Origin: Liolophura sinensis
Lineage: Eukaryota > Mollusca > Polyplacophora > Chitonida > Chitonidae
DNA: 64,000 bases
Assembly (NCBI RefSeq): GCF_032854445.1
Contig: NC_088306.1
Location: 12,953,386 to 13,017,385 of the forward strand
Reading direction: 5' to 3'
Part shown: in pieces, positions 38,901 through 45,300 of the stretch
Position numbering within the stretch: position 1 is the first letter of the stretch
Layout of the letters: each line of letters opens with the position of its first letter
Translations under genes and position numbers: made by a program
The notes under the pieces: generated by a model
Told to the model about the DNA's origin: nothing
Database searches by the model: none
Seen by the model: the letters and a program-made list of their open reading frames with translations, nothing else

Positions 38901-41900
38901 TAGCTCTTTCTGTCTTCCAACTCCTAGTGGCAGGACGTGCGCGTGCACGGATCGTGTTCTGTTGCAAACTGATGACCGGACTTGTATTGGAGGTCAGCAT
39001 ATTAAAGCGGAAGTTTGTCAATACTGCACTCAGTTATCCACCTAAGCAGGACCACCATAGCATACAAATACGAGAAAGGGACAGGAGGAAAAAAAATTAT
39101 ATGATGTAAAAAATTATGTGTTTGGCCATATCATATACTCCGTATTAAGAAATAAAAACCAAGCGTTTCTTGTATCCTGTAAACCTGAGGTTAATAAAAT
39201 TGATGTTGTCTCCCAGGCTCACACGTTACCTCAGATTAATACACTGGTTGTGAAACGATGATATTTAACTGAGCATAATTAATAAAACGTTCGTCATGTA
39301 TTTATTCGTCAGACAATCCTCGGTCGATCAAAGCATTGTCTCAAGAATCCTCCACGGGTAAGCTAGCATTTAGCTTTATTTACAGTAAATACTTTATACG
39401 CTTACTATGCCTACCTACATGTATAAGTTATTGTTTTAATATAAACTACAGGTTACTGTTTGCTTAAATATTTGCGGGCAGAGCATGTATAGATCCTGAA
39501 GTGCTTATTATTGTTCACGATCTTCACCATGCTACGTTGTTGGCCTACTCCGTAAACGAAAGTGCGCTTGATCATATTTTGCCGATAAAAACCAGGGGAA
39601 GCAGTCATTTTCTTTTCTTGTAATTTCCCAGTTTGAGAATCATGAATTCACTACCGAGAACTTCAAGTTCGTGCTTGTTTCCTACTATCGATAACCAACC
39701 TAAGTTTACAATATGTAAGCTTATGCCGCTACACCCACTATAACACAGACAGGACGAAAATGAATAAATGATTATGGCTTGACACCCCATCGGCAATATT
39801 TCACCATGCCCTGGTGAGAATATGCTTTAAACAGGAAGGTGTGAATGGATTTGGATGCTACATGTACATTTAAAATCTGAAATTGACGGACATATTTAAA
39901 ACCATTTAAAAGAACGAAATCTACGTTATAACTCGAAAACCACCATTTTTATTTGTAAAATAAGTAATCATCTGAAAAATTATATATAAACAAATGAAAT
40001 ATATTTAGAACAATTATATTTTGTGAGAATGCACCGTCAACGGCCTTCAAATACTGAATGGAGCATGGCAAGGGGTGCTGTCAAATACATCAAATATAGG
40101 GTTGTCTGTGCAGAACTTTTGTCGAAGGTCAGTCATCAAGAATGTCTGATGTCGCACTGGACATCACACGTATCATGACGAGAAATAAGACCCATTTGTT
40201 TTCATTTACTATACTTACATTGCAGATTTACTTCCTGCGTTATCAGCTAGTTCTCCTGAACCCAAAACAGGTAGAGTTGGCCATATCTCGACTGGTTACG
40301 TATATTATCGATCTTGTCCTGAATCCATACCTCTGATATAAAAGTTTTCATAGTGTGTACCTTACCCTGGATGACTATTTTTACGGGCGGTCACATAGTC
40401 AAAGATAGCTCCCACTGACCCCCTGAAGGAACTGTCCTAAAATTTCGGAAAACAGTTGATTACTAACCTCCCTGGCCTGTCAAGTTATTCCTTTACAATG
40501 TTTTCGTCGTAGGGCACCTGACTGTTAAAATCCCGAGCTGTCGATGATTCCAAAGGTAAATATGCATATTTCAGCAAGTCCAACTTGTCTGCTGGTTCCA
40601 AGTCGCCAAAATGGCGACTGTTCACGATTGCAAATGATGGGCATGTGTTTCCCACGAACCCGGATGGTGTATGTATTTGGACGGCCGTCTTTGAGAAGTT
40701 CAAGCGAGCGGAGAAGTTGCTGCACTATTTACCTTCGCAGGGATCGACAGCTCGGGATTTTAACATTCCGTTACCCTGAGACGCTAAGCTGTGTAAAGAA
40801 ATAACTAAACAGGCTGAGAATTCTAGCAATCGATTGTTTTCCGAAATTTTTTAGGATGGTTCTTTCAAGGGTCAGTAGGAGCTATGACTAAGCCATGACT
40901 AAGCGAGCGCCAGCAAGAAAGTCTTCCAGGGCTCGTGTGTGACCACATCCGTGCCTACATTGGAACCGTGTCTAGTTTTAAGAAATAGGTCTTAATGTTA
41001 CAACGAAGCCTATTGATATCTAGACTTTTCTTATTGCATATCAACTACATATGCATGGAGCGTTACCCCAAACAATTGTAAAGAAAATATACTCCAAACA
41101 TTGTGTTTCTAATACTTCACCTATTTGATGAATGATATTCATTGGAGCTAGGGACATTGCTAACCTCATAGTTTGAAGGGTAGTCCATTTTAATATGATT
41201 GAAGTAATGGTCGCAAGTATAGTGGTGATTTTGCTGAATATTTTATCATTTCTTATTCTTTCTATGATAATTATCCTTCAGACTCGAGCGACAAAACTGG
41301 GAAGATTGTGATAATAGCGGCTTCGATATCAGCTGGTGTTGTCGTTGTTGTTGTCTCTATCGTACTGGTTGTTGCCATTGTTACCCTCAGACGCTGGTAA
41401 GTCCTCATTAAAGTAATATCTGCCTTCAATAACAAAATAGCACATGCACAAGCAAGTATTATCCGGTCATGCCCTGTGTATATGGGTACTTGGTTTTCAC
41501 CTGAGACATAACCCCTGTAATAATCTAAAATAATTTGTCTCATCAGATGTATTGACTATTGTTGTAGAGATATCAACCTGGTAACCAGCATGAATTCACG
41601 ATGTACGCAGCAGGTGGTTTCTAAAGTGCAGCGATAGACGCTGAGGGTGTATGTGCGGCGTTAAATGTGATGAAAACACACAATTTCGAGTACTTCTAGA
41701 CCAGTGACGATTAATAAATTGCATTTATCATCACTGCACACATATATATCATTTTTTTTACCTAATTCTGCTCAAGCCATGGTGCTAGAATGAGTGGGTG
41801 CTTGGGGTTTAACGTCCAACTTCACAATTTTTCAGTCATATGACTGCGAAGGAGTCCTTAGAGTGCATGTAATGTGTCTCCTTGTTACTGGACGGATTTC

Positions 41901-42723
41901 TGCCGCTCTTATTTCTGGTGCTGCTTCACTTGAGTCGACCTTAAAAGTGGAAGTTGTAACTTCCTCGCTTGGCGTTCAGCAGGAAGGGGATAGTGCAACG
42001 ACTGGTTGACACGTATCAGTATAATGGCTCGGGCGGGGCGGCTTACTTGCCTTCGGTAAGGCGTCTCAGTGAAGCAGGACTAGATAAAAGAGCGGTGGAA
42101 ATCCGACCTGCAACAAGGAGGAACGTTACATGCACTCTAAGGATTCCTTCGTCGTCATATGACTGAAAATTGTTGAGTACGACGTTAAACCCCAAGCACT
42201 CACTCACTCAGTCACCAAATGTGCTATCGGGGCCGGTCCATGGTGTTAGAGGGGCTGTAAATTGCTACTATTTATACACTTACATGAACAGTTAGAATAA
42301 AAGCCTGACTAAGGTAAATTGACAGTCGGTATTTCACCGATTACGTGTGGACCATTTCCCAGCTATCACACTGTCGTGAGTGATCTGATCTTACTCTCAA
42401 TGCTGTATGTCTCTATTATAACGCAAAACGCCATGCCTGTTCACAGGAGAGCTAGCCTGCCGGAAGTCGCTGTAGGGTATTCGCCCCATACATCACGGAG
42501 CACCGTGACATCATCGTCCGCGAATCCAAGCACCACTGATGACATCCGCACGAATATCCCGAGCGTGAGCGTGTCGTCTCCAATGTCCGTCCTCAACAGG
42601 TCACCATGCCGGACGCAGCCAGCTAACCAAAGAGCTGATCTCTCATACCTTACTCCCTGTTTTTCAAATGAATACGCTTCTCCAGACGAATATTATAACG
42701 ATGATGACGCAAAGCTGGATTAA
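17900..42723 (+). CDS. LRP-like receptor gene: three YWTD propeller-EGF modules (22-exon model)
   Basis: The span covers a type I membrane protein of the LDL-receptor-related class. The joined exons give 1127 codons with every intron phase consistent. Order: signal peptide about 1-20; propeller 1 about 24-302; EGF 304-340; propeller 2 about 345-612; EGF 615-650; propeller 3 about 653-925; EGF 929-966; stalk to 1005; transmembrane helix 1006-1033; cytoplasmic tail 1034-1127. YWTD-type strands include [38 protein letters not shown] and QLFWVDG. Each module is bounded by phase-1 introns, the pattern of exon shuffling or module duplication. No LDL-A cysteine-rich repeats and no PPPSP motifs were seen, so this is not a standard LRP5/6 or LRP4. 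Ligand and pathway are unknown; a Wnt-related or endocytic role is only a family-level guess. Confidence 0.85.
18885..19030. repeat. Long near-perfect inverted repeat
   Basis: Arms 18937-18974 and 18988-19025 are 38 nt each and match at 35 of 38 positions, with a 13-nt GC-rich loop. A 16-nt segment on the left flank (TTTATGGGATAAAA region near 18893) is also inverted at about 17993-18008. It lies in receptor intron 1. Either a folded-back mobile element or a hairpin RNA precursor. Confidence 0.85.
19307..19579 (-). mobile_element. Full-length SINE family 1 with target site duplication
   Basis: Reverse orientation: poly (TTTA)n at the left, body, and tRNA-like head ending CTGAGCCACGGAAGCCCC at the right. 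A 12-bp direct repeat, AGAGTCGCCTAT, flanks it at 19295-19306 and 19580-19591. It lies in receptor intron 1. Derived ORFs in three frames are not genes. Confidence 0.9.
19592..20269. other. Receptor intron 1, no feature seen
   Basis: AT-rich intronic DNA without recognisable structure. Confidence 0.5.
20270..20800. repeat. 78-bp minisatellite before receptor exon 2
   Basis: About six copies, the last three well conserved, of a 78-bp unit containing CCTTGAGTGTCTGGATTCCA and GGAATGTGCGGATTCCGAAA. The outer copies are degenerate. Because 78 is divisible by three, a 79-codon frame with a 26-residue repeat ([13 protein letters not shown]) is open; no splice sites frame it. The array ends about 125 bp before exon 2 and does not include the splice site. 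Confidence 0.9.
20927..21285 (+). CDS. Receptor exon 2: start of propeller 1
   Basis: Acceptor TTTACAG, donor ATG|GTGAGG. Encodes residues 22-141, beginning [17 protein letters not shown]. It includes the YWTD-type blade strand [14 protein letters not shown], in which the xxVDxxxxxLYWxD pattern is plain. Enters in phase 1, leaves in phase 0. It is the longest exon of the gene and covers about two propeller blades. An NTS sequon suggests glycosylation of the ectodomain. Confidence 0.9.
21286..22262. other. Receptor intron 2
   Basis: Conventional GT-AG intron; no repeat or RNA gene recognised. Confidence 0.6.
22263..22345 (+). CDS. Receptor exon 3: propeller 1
   Basis: Short 83-nt exon, phase 0 in and phase 2 out, encoding [15 protein letters not shown] and then [12 protein letters not shown]. 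The IAVDP motif is the strand that precedes a YWTD in each propeller blade. The YWTD itself (ILYWIE) is at the start of the next exon, so the intron splits a blade. Confidence 0.9.
22496..22748 (+). CDS. Receptor exon 4: propeller 1
   Basis: Completes the split lysine codon and encodes [20 protein letters not shown], then [15 protein letters not shown], giving two further blades. Residues 170-253. Donor AAG|GTTTGT, phase 0. Confidence 0.92.
22749..23905. other. Receptor intron 4
   Basis: No feature recognised. A 153-codon ORF at 23178-23639 has no recognisable domain and is not flanked by convincing splice sites. Confidence 0.5.
23906..24053 (+). CDS. Receptor exon 5: end of propeller 1, GC donor
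   Basis: Encodes [20 protein letters not shown] and then [20 protein letters not shown], the closing blade of propeller 1. The exon ends CCAG|GCAAGT, a GC-AG 5' splice site with the strong flanking consensus usual for that class. Use of the GC donor is fixed by phase: the leftover G joins AC of the EGF exon to make Asp before the first EGF cysteine. Confidence 0.9.
24054..25646 (+). other. GC-AG intron with solo LTR
   Basis: Begins GCAAGT and ends TATTGCAG. It holds an LTR-like insertion at 24843-25609 that leaves only 37 bp to the acceptor. No coding content; the sequence before the LTR is plain AT-rich intron. Confidence 0.8.
24843..25609 (+). mobile_element. Probable solo LTR of an LTR retrotransposon
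   Basis: A 767-bp block starts TGTTACGACCC and ends CACATAACA, with TGTTA/TAACA inverted termini, and is flanked by a 4-bp direct repeat ATTG (24839-24842, 25610-25613). TGTTACGACCC is a typical start for Ty3/gypsy LTRs. A TATATAG at 25426-25432 could be its promoter if it points along +. There is no internal coding region, so it is probably the product of LTR-LTR recombination. Orientation is inferred. Confidence 0.65.
25647..25760 (+). CDS. Receptor exon 6: first EGF domain
   Basis: A complete EGF-like domain in one phase 1-1 exon with six cysteines in the order [17 protein letters not shown]. Propeller-linked EGF domains of this kind pack against the bottom of the YWTD propeller in LDLR-family proteins. 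Acceptor TTGCAG, donor ACAG|GTGGGT. Confidence 0.93.
25829..26093 (+). mobile_element. SINE family 1, near full length
   Basis: Head GCCTCCGTGACCGAGGTGGT is a diverged form of the tRNA-like A-box region, followed by all body blocks and an (ATAA)n tail. It lies in receptor intron 6, 68 bp after the EGF1 exon. A 7-bp TAAATCT near both edges may be the target site duplication. Confidence 0.85.
26094..26596. other. Rest of receptor intron 6
   Basis: No feature recognised. Confidence 0.5.
26597..26857 (+). CDS. Receptor exon 7: start of propeller 2
   Basis: Encodes [20 protein letters not shown] to GQVE, residues 341-427, with the YWTD-like [19 protein letters not shown] strand. Phase 1 in and out. 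Two cysteines (HVCFVN and PPYCPV) could form a disulfide within the blade. NKT and NIT are glycosylation sequons. Confidence 0.9.
26975..27130 (-). mobile_element. Old SINE-like element, family 3
   Basis: Contains TTCTTAACGCCATATTCCAG, TTTTTCACTTGTGCGA and AACTTTCCCACATG. Similar blocks in the same order recur at 52575-52760 and 63135-63260. Diverged; boundaries approximate. Confidence 0.45.
27409..27562 (+). CDS. Receptor exon 8: propeller 2
   Basis: Encodes [20 protein letters not shown] to VTVDPFTR, residues 428-478. IFWTDS is a clear YWTD variant and VTVDP begins the next blade. Phase 1 in, phase 2 out at AG|GTTGGC, a weaker donor than its neighbours. Confidence 0.92.
27893..28420. repeat. 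Three-copy 169-bp tandem repeat in receptor intron 8
   Basis: Landmark ATAATGTTGACAACACAAC occurs at about 27972, 28141 and 28309, giving a 169-bp period. The first copy is shortest and most diverged (it lacks part of the CTCGCG segment); copies 2 and 3 are nearly identical. Intronic, no coding frame. Confidence 0.9.
28523..28657 (+). CDS. Receptor exon 9: propeller 2
   Basis: Encodes [20 protein letters not shown] to [11 protein letters not shown], residues 479-523. FWIT is the YWTD position; IYFDAEKQS starts the next blade. Phase 2 in and out; TC|GTAAGT donor. Confidence 0.9.
29023..29134 (+). CDS. Receptor exon 10: propeller 2
   Basis: Encodes [20 protein letters not shown] to GLVVYK, residues 524-561. 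LIWSDQ is a YWTD variant; NGT is a sequon. Phase 2 in, phase 0 out at AAG|GTGATT. Confidence 0.9.
29209..29366 (+). mobile_element. SINE family 1, 5'-truncated
   Basis: Starts at the AGCAACCTGCGAATGGTCGT block and ends in a long (AAAT)n tail; part of the central GGGCTCTG block is altered. It lies 75 bp after receptor exon 10. Confidence 0.85.
29367..30242. other. Rest of receptor intron 10
   Basis: Includes two diverged ~100-bp direct copies at about 29947-30154, marked by AAGCATTGATTGTGTA and by TCAACTT/AAGTTGA self-complementary pieces. Nothing else seen. Confidence 0.6.
30243..30396 (+). CDS. Receptor exon 11: end of propeller 2
   Basis: Encodes [20 protein letters not shown] to SLSQQNIR, residues 562-612. 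VFWASS is the last YWTD-position strand of the second propeller. Phase 0 in, phase 1 out, as needed for the EGF exon. Confidence 0.9.
30429..30546 (-). mobile_element. SINE family 1 3' fragment
   Basis: Starts with (TTTA)n, then GCCGTACTCG, AAATATTTCACTTATACGAC and ACATTATGG. The head side is missing. It starts 32 bp after receptor exon 11. Confidence 0.8.
30547..31376. other. Rest of receptor intron 11
   Basis: No feature recognised. Confidence 0.5.
31377..31496 (+). CDS. Receptor exon 12: second EGF domain
   Basis: Six-cysteine EGF-like domain ([18 protein letters not shown]) in one phase 1-1 exon, residues 613-652. NGGCDHYC is the classic LDLR-family EGF signature. Acceptor TGTCTAG; donor ACAG|GTAAAC at 31497, which is the first of 12 tandem copies. 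Confidence 0.93.
31480..32140 (+). repeat. 55-bp minisatellite repeating the 5' splice site of receptor exon 12
   Basis: Each unit carries CGGACATGTGTGACAG, which matches the last 16 nt of the EGF2 exon, followed by GTAAACCTACAGTTCTGATG and a GTGTGTTCTCTGTGA linker. The donor GT occurs at 31497, 31552, 31604, 31664, 31719, 31771, 31826, 31881, 31936, 31991, 32046 and 32101, with spacings of 52, 55 or 60 bp. Copy 10 reads TTACAG in place of GACAG. Every unit starts GTAAAC and ends ACAG. Confidence 0.97.
32141..33549. other. Rest of receptor intron 12
   Basis: Apart from the retrotransposon relic at 32780-33180, no feature recognised. Confidence 0.5.
32780..33180 (-). mobile_element. Decayed Ty3/gypsy-type retrotransposon pol fragment
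   Basis: On the minus strand, separate frames show a TER start, a VVTDHK motif and a [13 protein letters not shown] motif. These are the order and spacing of the RNase H end of Ty3/gypsy polyproteins. The pieces lie in different frames and carry stops, so it is a dead relic. Only the RNase H end and a little beyond are visible; no LTR or integrase was recognised nearby. Confidence 0.65.
33550..33777 (+). CDS. Receptor exon 13: start of propeller 3
   Basis: Encodes [20 protein letters not shown] to TTLITT, residues 653-728, including [19 protein letters not shown], a textbook YWTD blade. Phase 1 in and out. This exon sits between the intron that begins with the donor array and the intron that ends with the acceptor array. 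Confidence 0.93.
33778..34498. other. First part of receptor intron 13
   Basis: No feature recognised before the acceptor array. Confidence 0.5.
34499..35742 (+). repeat. 60-bp minisatellite repeating the 3' splice site of receptor exon 14
   Basis: About 20 copies of a 60-bp unit: CTTTGCTGTTTTTGTGTTGA plus AG, then GTACAGAGCACGCTGGTCGT and CTCGCCGTTCTTCCCTG. The last copy is the real boundary: its AG at 35714-35715 is the acceptor and the following 30 nt are the exon start. Upstream copies decay with distance. Because the period is 60 and the unit lacks stops in several frames, ORFs on both strands repeat 20-residue motifs; these are not genes. Confidence 0.97.
35716..35905 (+). CDS. Receptor exon 14: propeller 3
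   Basis: Encodes [20 protein letters not shown] to [11 protein letters not shown], residues 729-791. [15 protein letters not shown] and VALHP are blade strands. Phase 1 in, phase 2 out at GG|GTAAGA. The start is fixed by phase and by LAVD homology. The first ten codons are also the repeated part of the upstream minisatellite. Confidence 0.92.
36243..36370 (+). CDS. Receptor exon 15: propeller 3
   Basis: Encodes [20 protein letters not shown] to PNGIAIDLK, residues 792-834. It is the best YWTD blade in the protein: FWSDYG, the IERANMDGS element and QPNGIAID match the LDLR/LRP consensus. Phase 2 in, phase 1 out at AAAA|GTATAT. Confidence 0.93.
36710..36866 (+). CDS. Receptor exon 16: propeller 3
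   Basis: Encodes [20 protein letters not shown] to LYYTGWNKR, residues 835-886. QLFWVDG continues IAIDLKT from exon 15, and LYYTGW is the next YWTD position. Lacks an ATG in this frame and was found from splice sites. Phase 1 in, phase 2 out at CG|GTAATT. Confidence 0.9.
36867..37917. other. Receptor intron 16
   Basis: A segment at about 37495-37580 (GGATTTCACCGGTTACGTGC, ACTCTCTATGCTGTA) has a diverged relative at 42325-42410 in intron 21, so both may belong to an unnamed dispersed repeat. Nothing else seen. Confidence 0.5.
37918..38033 (+). CDS. Receptor exon 17: end of propeller 3
   Basis: Encodes [20 protein letters not shown] to [10 protein letters not shown], residues 887-925, the closing blade. 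Phase 2 in, phase 1 out at AAAG|GTGAGA. Confidence 0.88.
38117..38223. repeat. Perfect 21-bp inverted repeat
   Basis: ACATCGTTGTATTCCAACTG plus C at 38117-38137 is exactly reverse-complementary to 38203-38223, with a 65-nt spacer. A partial direct copy of the arm follows at 38136-38152. It lies in receptor intron 17. Confidence 0.9.
38224..38866. other. Rest of receptor intron 17
   Basis: No feature recognised. Confidence 0.5.
38867..38992 (+). CDS. Receptor exon 18: third EGF domain
   Basis: Six-cysteine EGF-like domain ([20 protein letters not shown]) in a phase 1-1 exon, residues 926-967. [13 protein letters not shown] is the LDLR/LRP-type motif. Acceptor TTTTCAG, donor GGAG|GTCAGC. Confidence 0.93.
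39313..39357 (+). CDS. Receptor exon 19: stalk micro-exon
   Basis: 45 nt, phase 1-1, encoding [15 protein letters not shown]. Ser/Thr-rich stalk without known fold. Exact splice sites (TTCGTCAG, ACGG|GTAAGC) and phase support it; being divisible by three it could be skipped without frameshift. Confidence 0.75.
39358..40225. other. Receptor intron 19
   Basis: AT-rich; no feature recognised. Confidence 0.5.
40226..40270 (+). CDS. Receptor exon 20: stalk micro-exon
   Basis: 45 nt, phase 1-1, encoding [15 protein letters not shown]. Same length and phase as exon 19, so the two may be a duplicated or alternatively used pair of stalk cassettes. Acceptor ATTGCAG, donor ACAG|GTAGAG. Confidence 0.72.
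40365..40945. mobile_element. Foldback element with long imperfect inverted arms
   Basis: The left part (about 40365-40565) and right part (about 40735-40945) are reverse complements with gaps. A perfect 21-nt pair lies at 40524-40544 and 40744-40764. A second pair is TTTCGGAAAACAGTTGATT at about 40443-40461 against its complement at about 40829-40847, and GACCCCCTGAAGGAAC pairs with GTTCTTTCAAGGGTC. The loop holds short overlapping ORFs on both strands with no recognised domain. Probably a non-autonomous inverted-repeat DNA element in receptor intron 20; ends are approximate. Confidence 0.75.
41282..41396 (+). CDS. Receptor exon 21: transmembrane helix
   Basis: Encodes DSSDKTGK, then a 28-residue hydrophobic run [20 protein letters not shown] to VAIVTL, then RRW. 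This is one membrane-spanning helix followed by a basic stop-transfer sequence, giving a type I topology with the propellers outside. Acceptor CCTTCAG, phase 2 donor TG|GTAAGT. Confidence 0.92.
41790..42237 (-). mobile_element. Rearranged SINE family 2 flanked by a 13-bp duplication
   Basis: Left part 41790-41910 is a tail and body in minus orientation (GTGCTTGGGGTTTAACGTCC). The middle 41936-42210 is body and tail in plus orientation. The right end 42221-42237 is the minus-orientation head (TGTGCTATCGGGGCCGG). The whole is flanked by CCATGGTG(C/T)TAGA at 41777-41789 and 42238-42250. Either an internal inversion of one copy or a second copy nested in it. It lies in receptor intron 21. Confidence 0.8.
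42447..42723 (+). CDS. Receptor exon 22: cytoplasmic tail and stop
   Basis: Completes the tryptophan codon and encodes a 91-residue low-complexity tail: [16 protein letters not shown], many Ser/Thr, [14 protein letters not shown], then [20 protein letters not shown] and an acidic YNDDDAKLD end. No NPxY endocytosis motif and no PPPSPxS Wnt-coreceptor motif is present. SP/TP sites and the tyrosines in EYASPDEYY could be phosphorylated. TAA stop at 42721-42723. Confidence 0.88.
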
Positions 42724-43659
42724 ATTGTCGCATCTTACAGATCTTTCATTGACATGTTTCAGATTCACATATTTATGGCTAACTTTTTTTGCTCTGCATA
42801 GACACTTGTAGTAATACTTGCATCGCTAGGCTCTCTGTTTTTGTCATTGCAGAATTGAATTGCAAAATATTTGATCGATATTGTGACAGTTAACCGAATT
42901 AGGGACACATTAATTACTGATTAAATTGTGGTGCCTGTCTGTTTGTCGGATTATCGTTCAGTACTTCTGATTTGCTACTTCTCTCAGTTAGAAATGATTG
43001 TTGGATCTACCTTGTACATCAAGAATTGGCGTTCATAACAGCTGAACACCCATAAAGGGTGTTGGCAATGGGTGTTTTGGCCGTGCATGTTCTAAAAGTG
43101 CCTAAATCCACATTTAACACTCATTAAGTGTGTACAAAGGGAAGCTGAAATGGATATTCACAGCAAGATATGTAATAATCCATATACAAGAACTTATCCA
43201 GGAGATAAGAAGAAGTATAAGTATGGGTGGTATAAATGGTACATTTTTCATGTGGTAAAACTTAAAAAAAAACGCATGTGATTTGCATACGTGCTAACTC
43301 TGAAAAGTCTAAAATTGGTGTGTACGTGCGGATGGTCGTGGGTTTCCCCCGGGCTCTGCCTGGTTTCCTCCCTCATAATGCTGACTGCCGTCGTATAAAT
43401 GATATATTCTTGAGCACGGCGTAAAAACACCAATCAAATAAGTAAATAAAGACAATTCATGTCTCTTGCGAGGAATGTAGATTGCCGACAAGAAGACATC
43501 TTGGAATCGATGATAAGTTCAAACATCTTTGAATAATTTCACCGTGGGAGAATCGTTGGTTGTGCTTAATCTACTCTTGCTGATCAAACACCAAAAGGGG
43601 CCTAACGAAGAAGTTCTTACACAAATGTCTTCACTGTGTACAAAGGAAATACAATTTTG
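42724..43659. other. 3'UTR/flank of the receptor gene
   Basis: No coding feature. Contains one SINE fragment (43322-43451). Confidence 0.5.
43322..43451 (+). mobile_element. SINE family 1, 5'-truncated
   Basis: GTGCGGATGGTCGTGGGTTT through ATATTCTTGAGCACGGCGTA and a short (ATAA)n tail. Confidence 0.85.
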
Positions 43660-44730
43660 ATTGTTTGATAGACTTGTATTCACAATACTCAGTAGGAATT
43701 AGAGGTTTGTTCGATACGCTTATACCGACATTACTCAACTACGGATCAGAGGTTGATTTGATAAAGATTATATTGATAACACTCAATTGAGGATCAAGTG
43801 TCTGTTTGATAAGCTTATACCGACATTACTCAACTACGGATCAGAGGTTGATTTGATAATACTCAATTGAGGATCAAGTGTCTGCTTGATAAGCTTATAT
43901 CGACATTACTCAACTAGGGATCAGAGGCTGGTTTGATAAGATTATATTGATAATACTCAGCTGAGGATCAAGTGTCTGTTTGATAAGCTTATACCGACAT
44001 TACTCAACTAGGGATCAGAGGCTGGTTTGATAAGATTATATTGATAATACTCAGTTGAGGATCAAGTGTCTGTTTGATAAGCTTATACCGACATTACTCA
44101 ACTAGGGATCAGAGGCTGGTTTGATAAGATTATATTGATAATACTCAGTTGAGGATCAAGTGTCTGTTTGATAAGCTTATACCGACATTACTCAACTAGG
44201 GATCAGAGGCTGGTTTGATAAGATTATATTGATAATACTCAGTTGAGGATCAAGTGTCTGTTTGATAAGCTTATACCGAACATCAACTCAACTAGGGATC
44301 AGAGGCTGGTTTGATAAGATTATATTGATAACACTCAGCTGAGGATCAAGTGCCTGTTTGATAAGCTTATACCGACATTACTCAACTACGGATCAGAGGC
44401 TGGTTTGATAAGATTATATTGATAATACTCAGTTGAGGATCAAGTGTCTGTTTGATAAGCTTACACCGACATTACTCAACTACGGATCAGAGGCTGGTTT
44501 GATAGGATTATATTGATAATACTCAGTTGAGGATCAAATGTCTGTTTGATAAGCTTATACCGACATTACTCAACTACGGATCAGAGGTTGGTTTGATAAG
44601 ATTATATTGATAACACTCAACTGAGGATCAAGTGCCTGTTTGATAAGCTTATACCGACATTACTCAATGACGGATAAGTGATTTCTTTGATAAGCTTATA
44701 TTGACAATACTCAGTTACGGTTCAGTGGCA
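43660..44730. repeat. Dimeric satellite-like array, ~94-bp unit, about 11 copies
   Basis: Two related half-units of about 46 bp alternate. One is TTGATAAGCTTATACCGACA, TTACTCAACTACGGATCAGA, GG(C/T)TGG. The other is TTGATAAGATTATATTGATA, ATACTCAGTTGAGGATCAAG, TGTCTG. Successive A half-units start near 43886, 43980, 44073 and 44168. One A-B half is missing near 43856. Central copies are nearly identical and edge copies diverge. Confidence 0.95.
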
Positions 44731-45261
44731 CGGAAAGATACCTTGTTGGGCTTAGAATGCACATGATATTCCCAGTCAGTAGGAAAGCTTTCAATAAAAC
44801 CTGTTTAAATGATGACTCGGGATTGGTTAGGCCTTTTGCAACAACTCTTGTTATTGGCTGAAAGTAGTCCGCTGTTATTGGCTGGAAAAGTAGACCAAAC
44901 AGATTCAATTGGTCTACATGGACATCTAATTCCCAGGTCAACTGATGGCTGGCATCTGTACAACCACTATTGCGCCAGGCGTATACCTGCTTTTTACGCG
45001 CCTAGCACACCCAGCTATATAGTATAATTTCTCTATGCTCCAAAATGGGGGAGGGAAGGGGGTCTCGGGGTTGGTTTGCAAATCTGCACTTTCATGGTTT
45101 TTATGATCGTCTTAATATAATTCTGTCTTGTGACTTCTAATTGCACATATTGCATAGTGCCCAAGGTAACCATATGTATGCTGCGGTCATTGCCGTGAGG
45201 TTTGCGGCCCACTGACGCTTAGGGCTGTTTTTATTTAGATTAGTTTTTATTAATAAATTTT

Positions 45262-45300
45262 TATATTGCAATAAAGAAGTTTTTATATTGCAATAAAGAT
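45262..45300 (+). promoter_or_regulatory. Candidate poly(A) signals for the receptor gene
   Basis: TTTTTATATTGCAATAAAGA is present twice in tandem, placing AATAAA at 45270-45275 and 45292-45297. If used, the receptor 3'UTR would be about 2.5 kb and include the satellite. Chosen by motif only. Confidence 0.3.

Noticed and set aside
40485..40804. Four overlapping ORFs of 64-86 codons
   Set aside because: They lie in both strands of a foldback element and mirror one another through its inverted arms.
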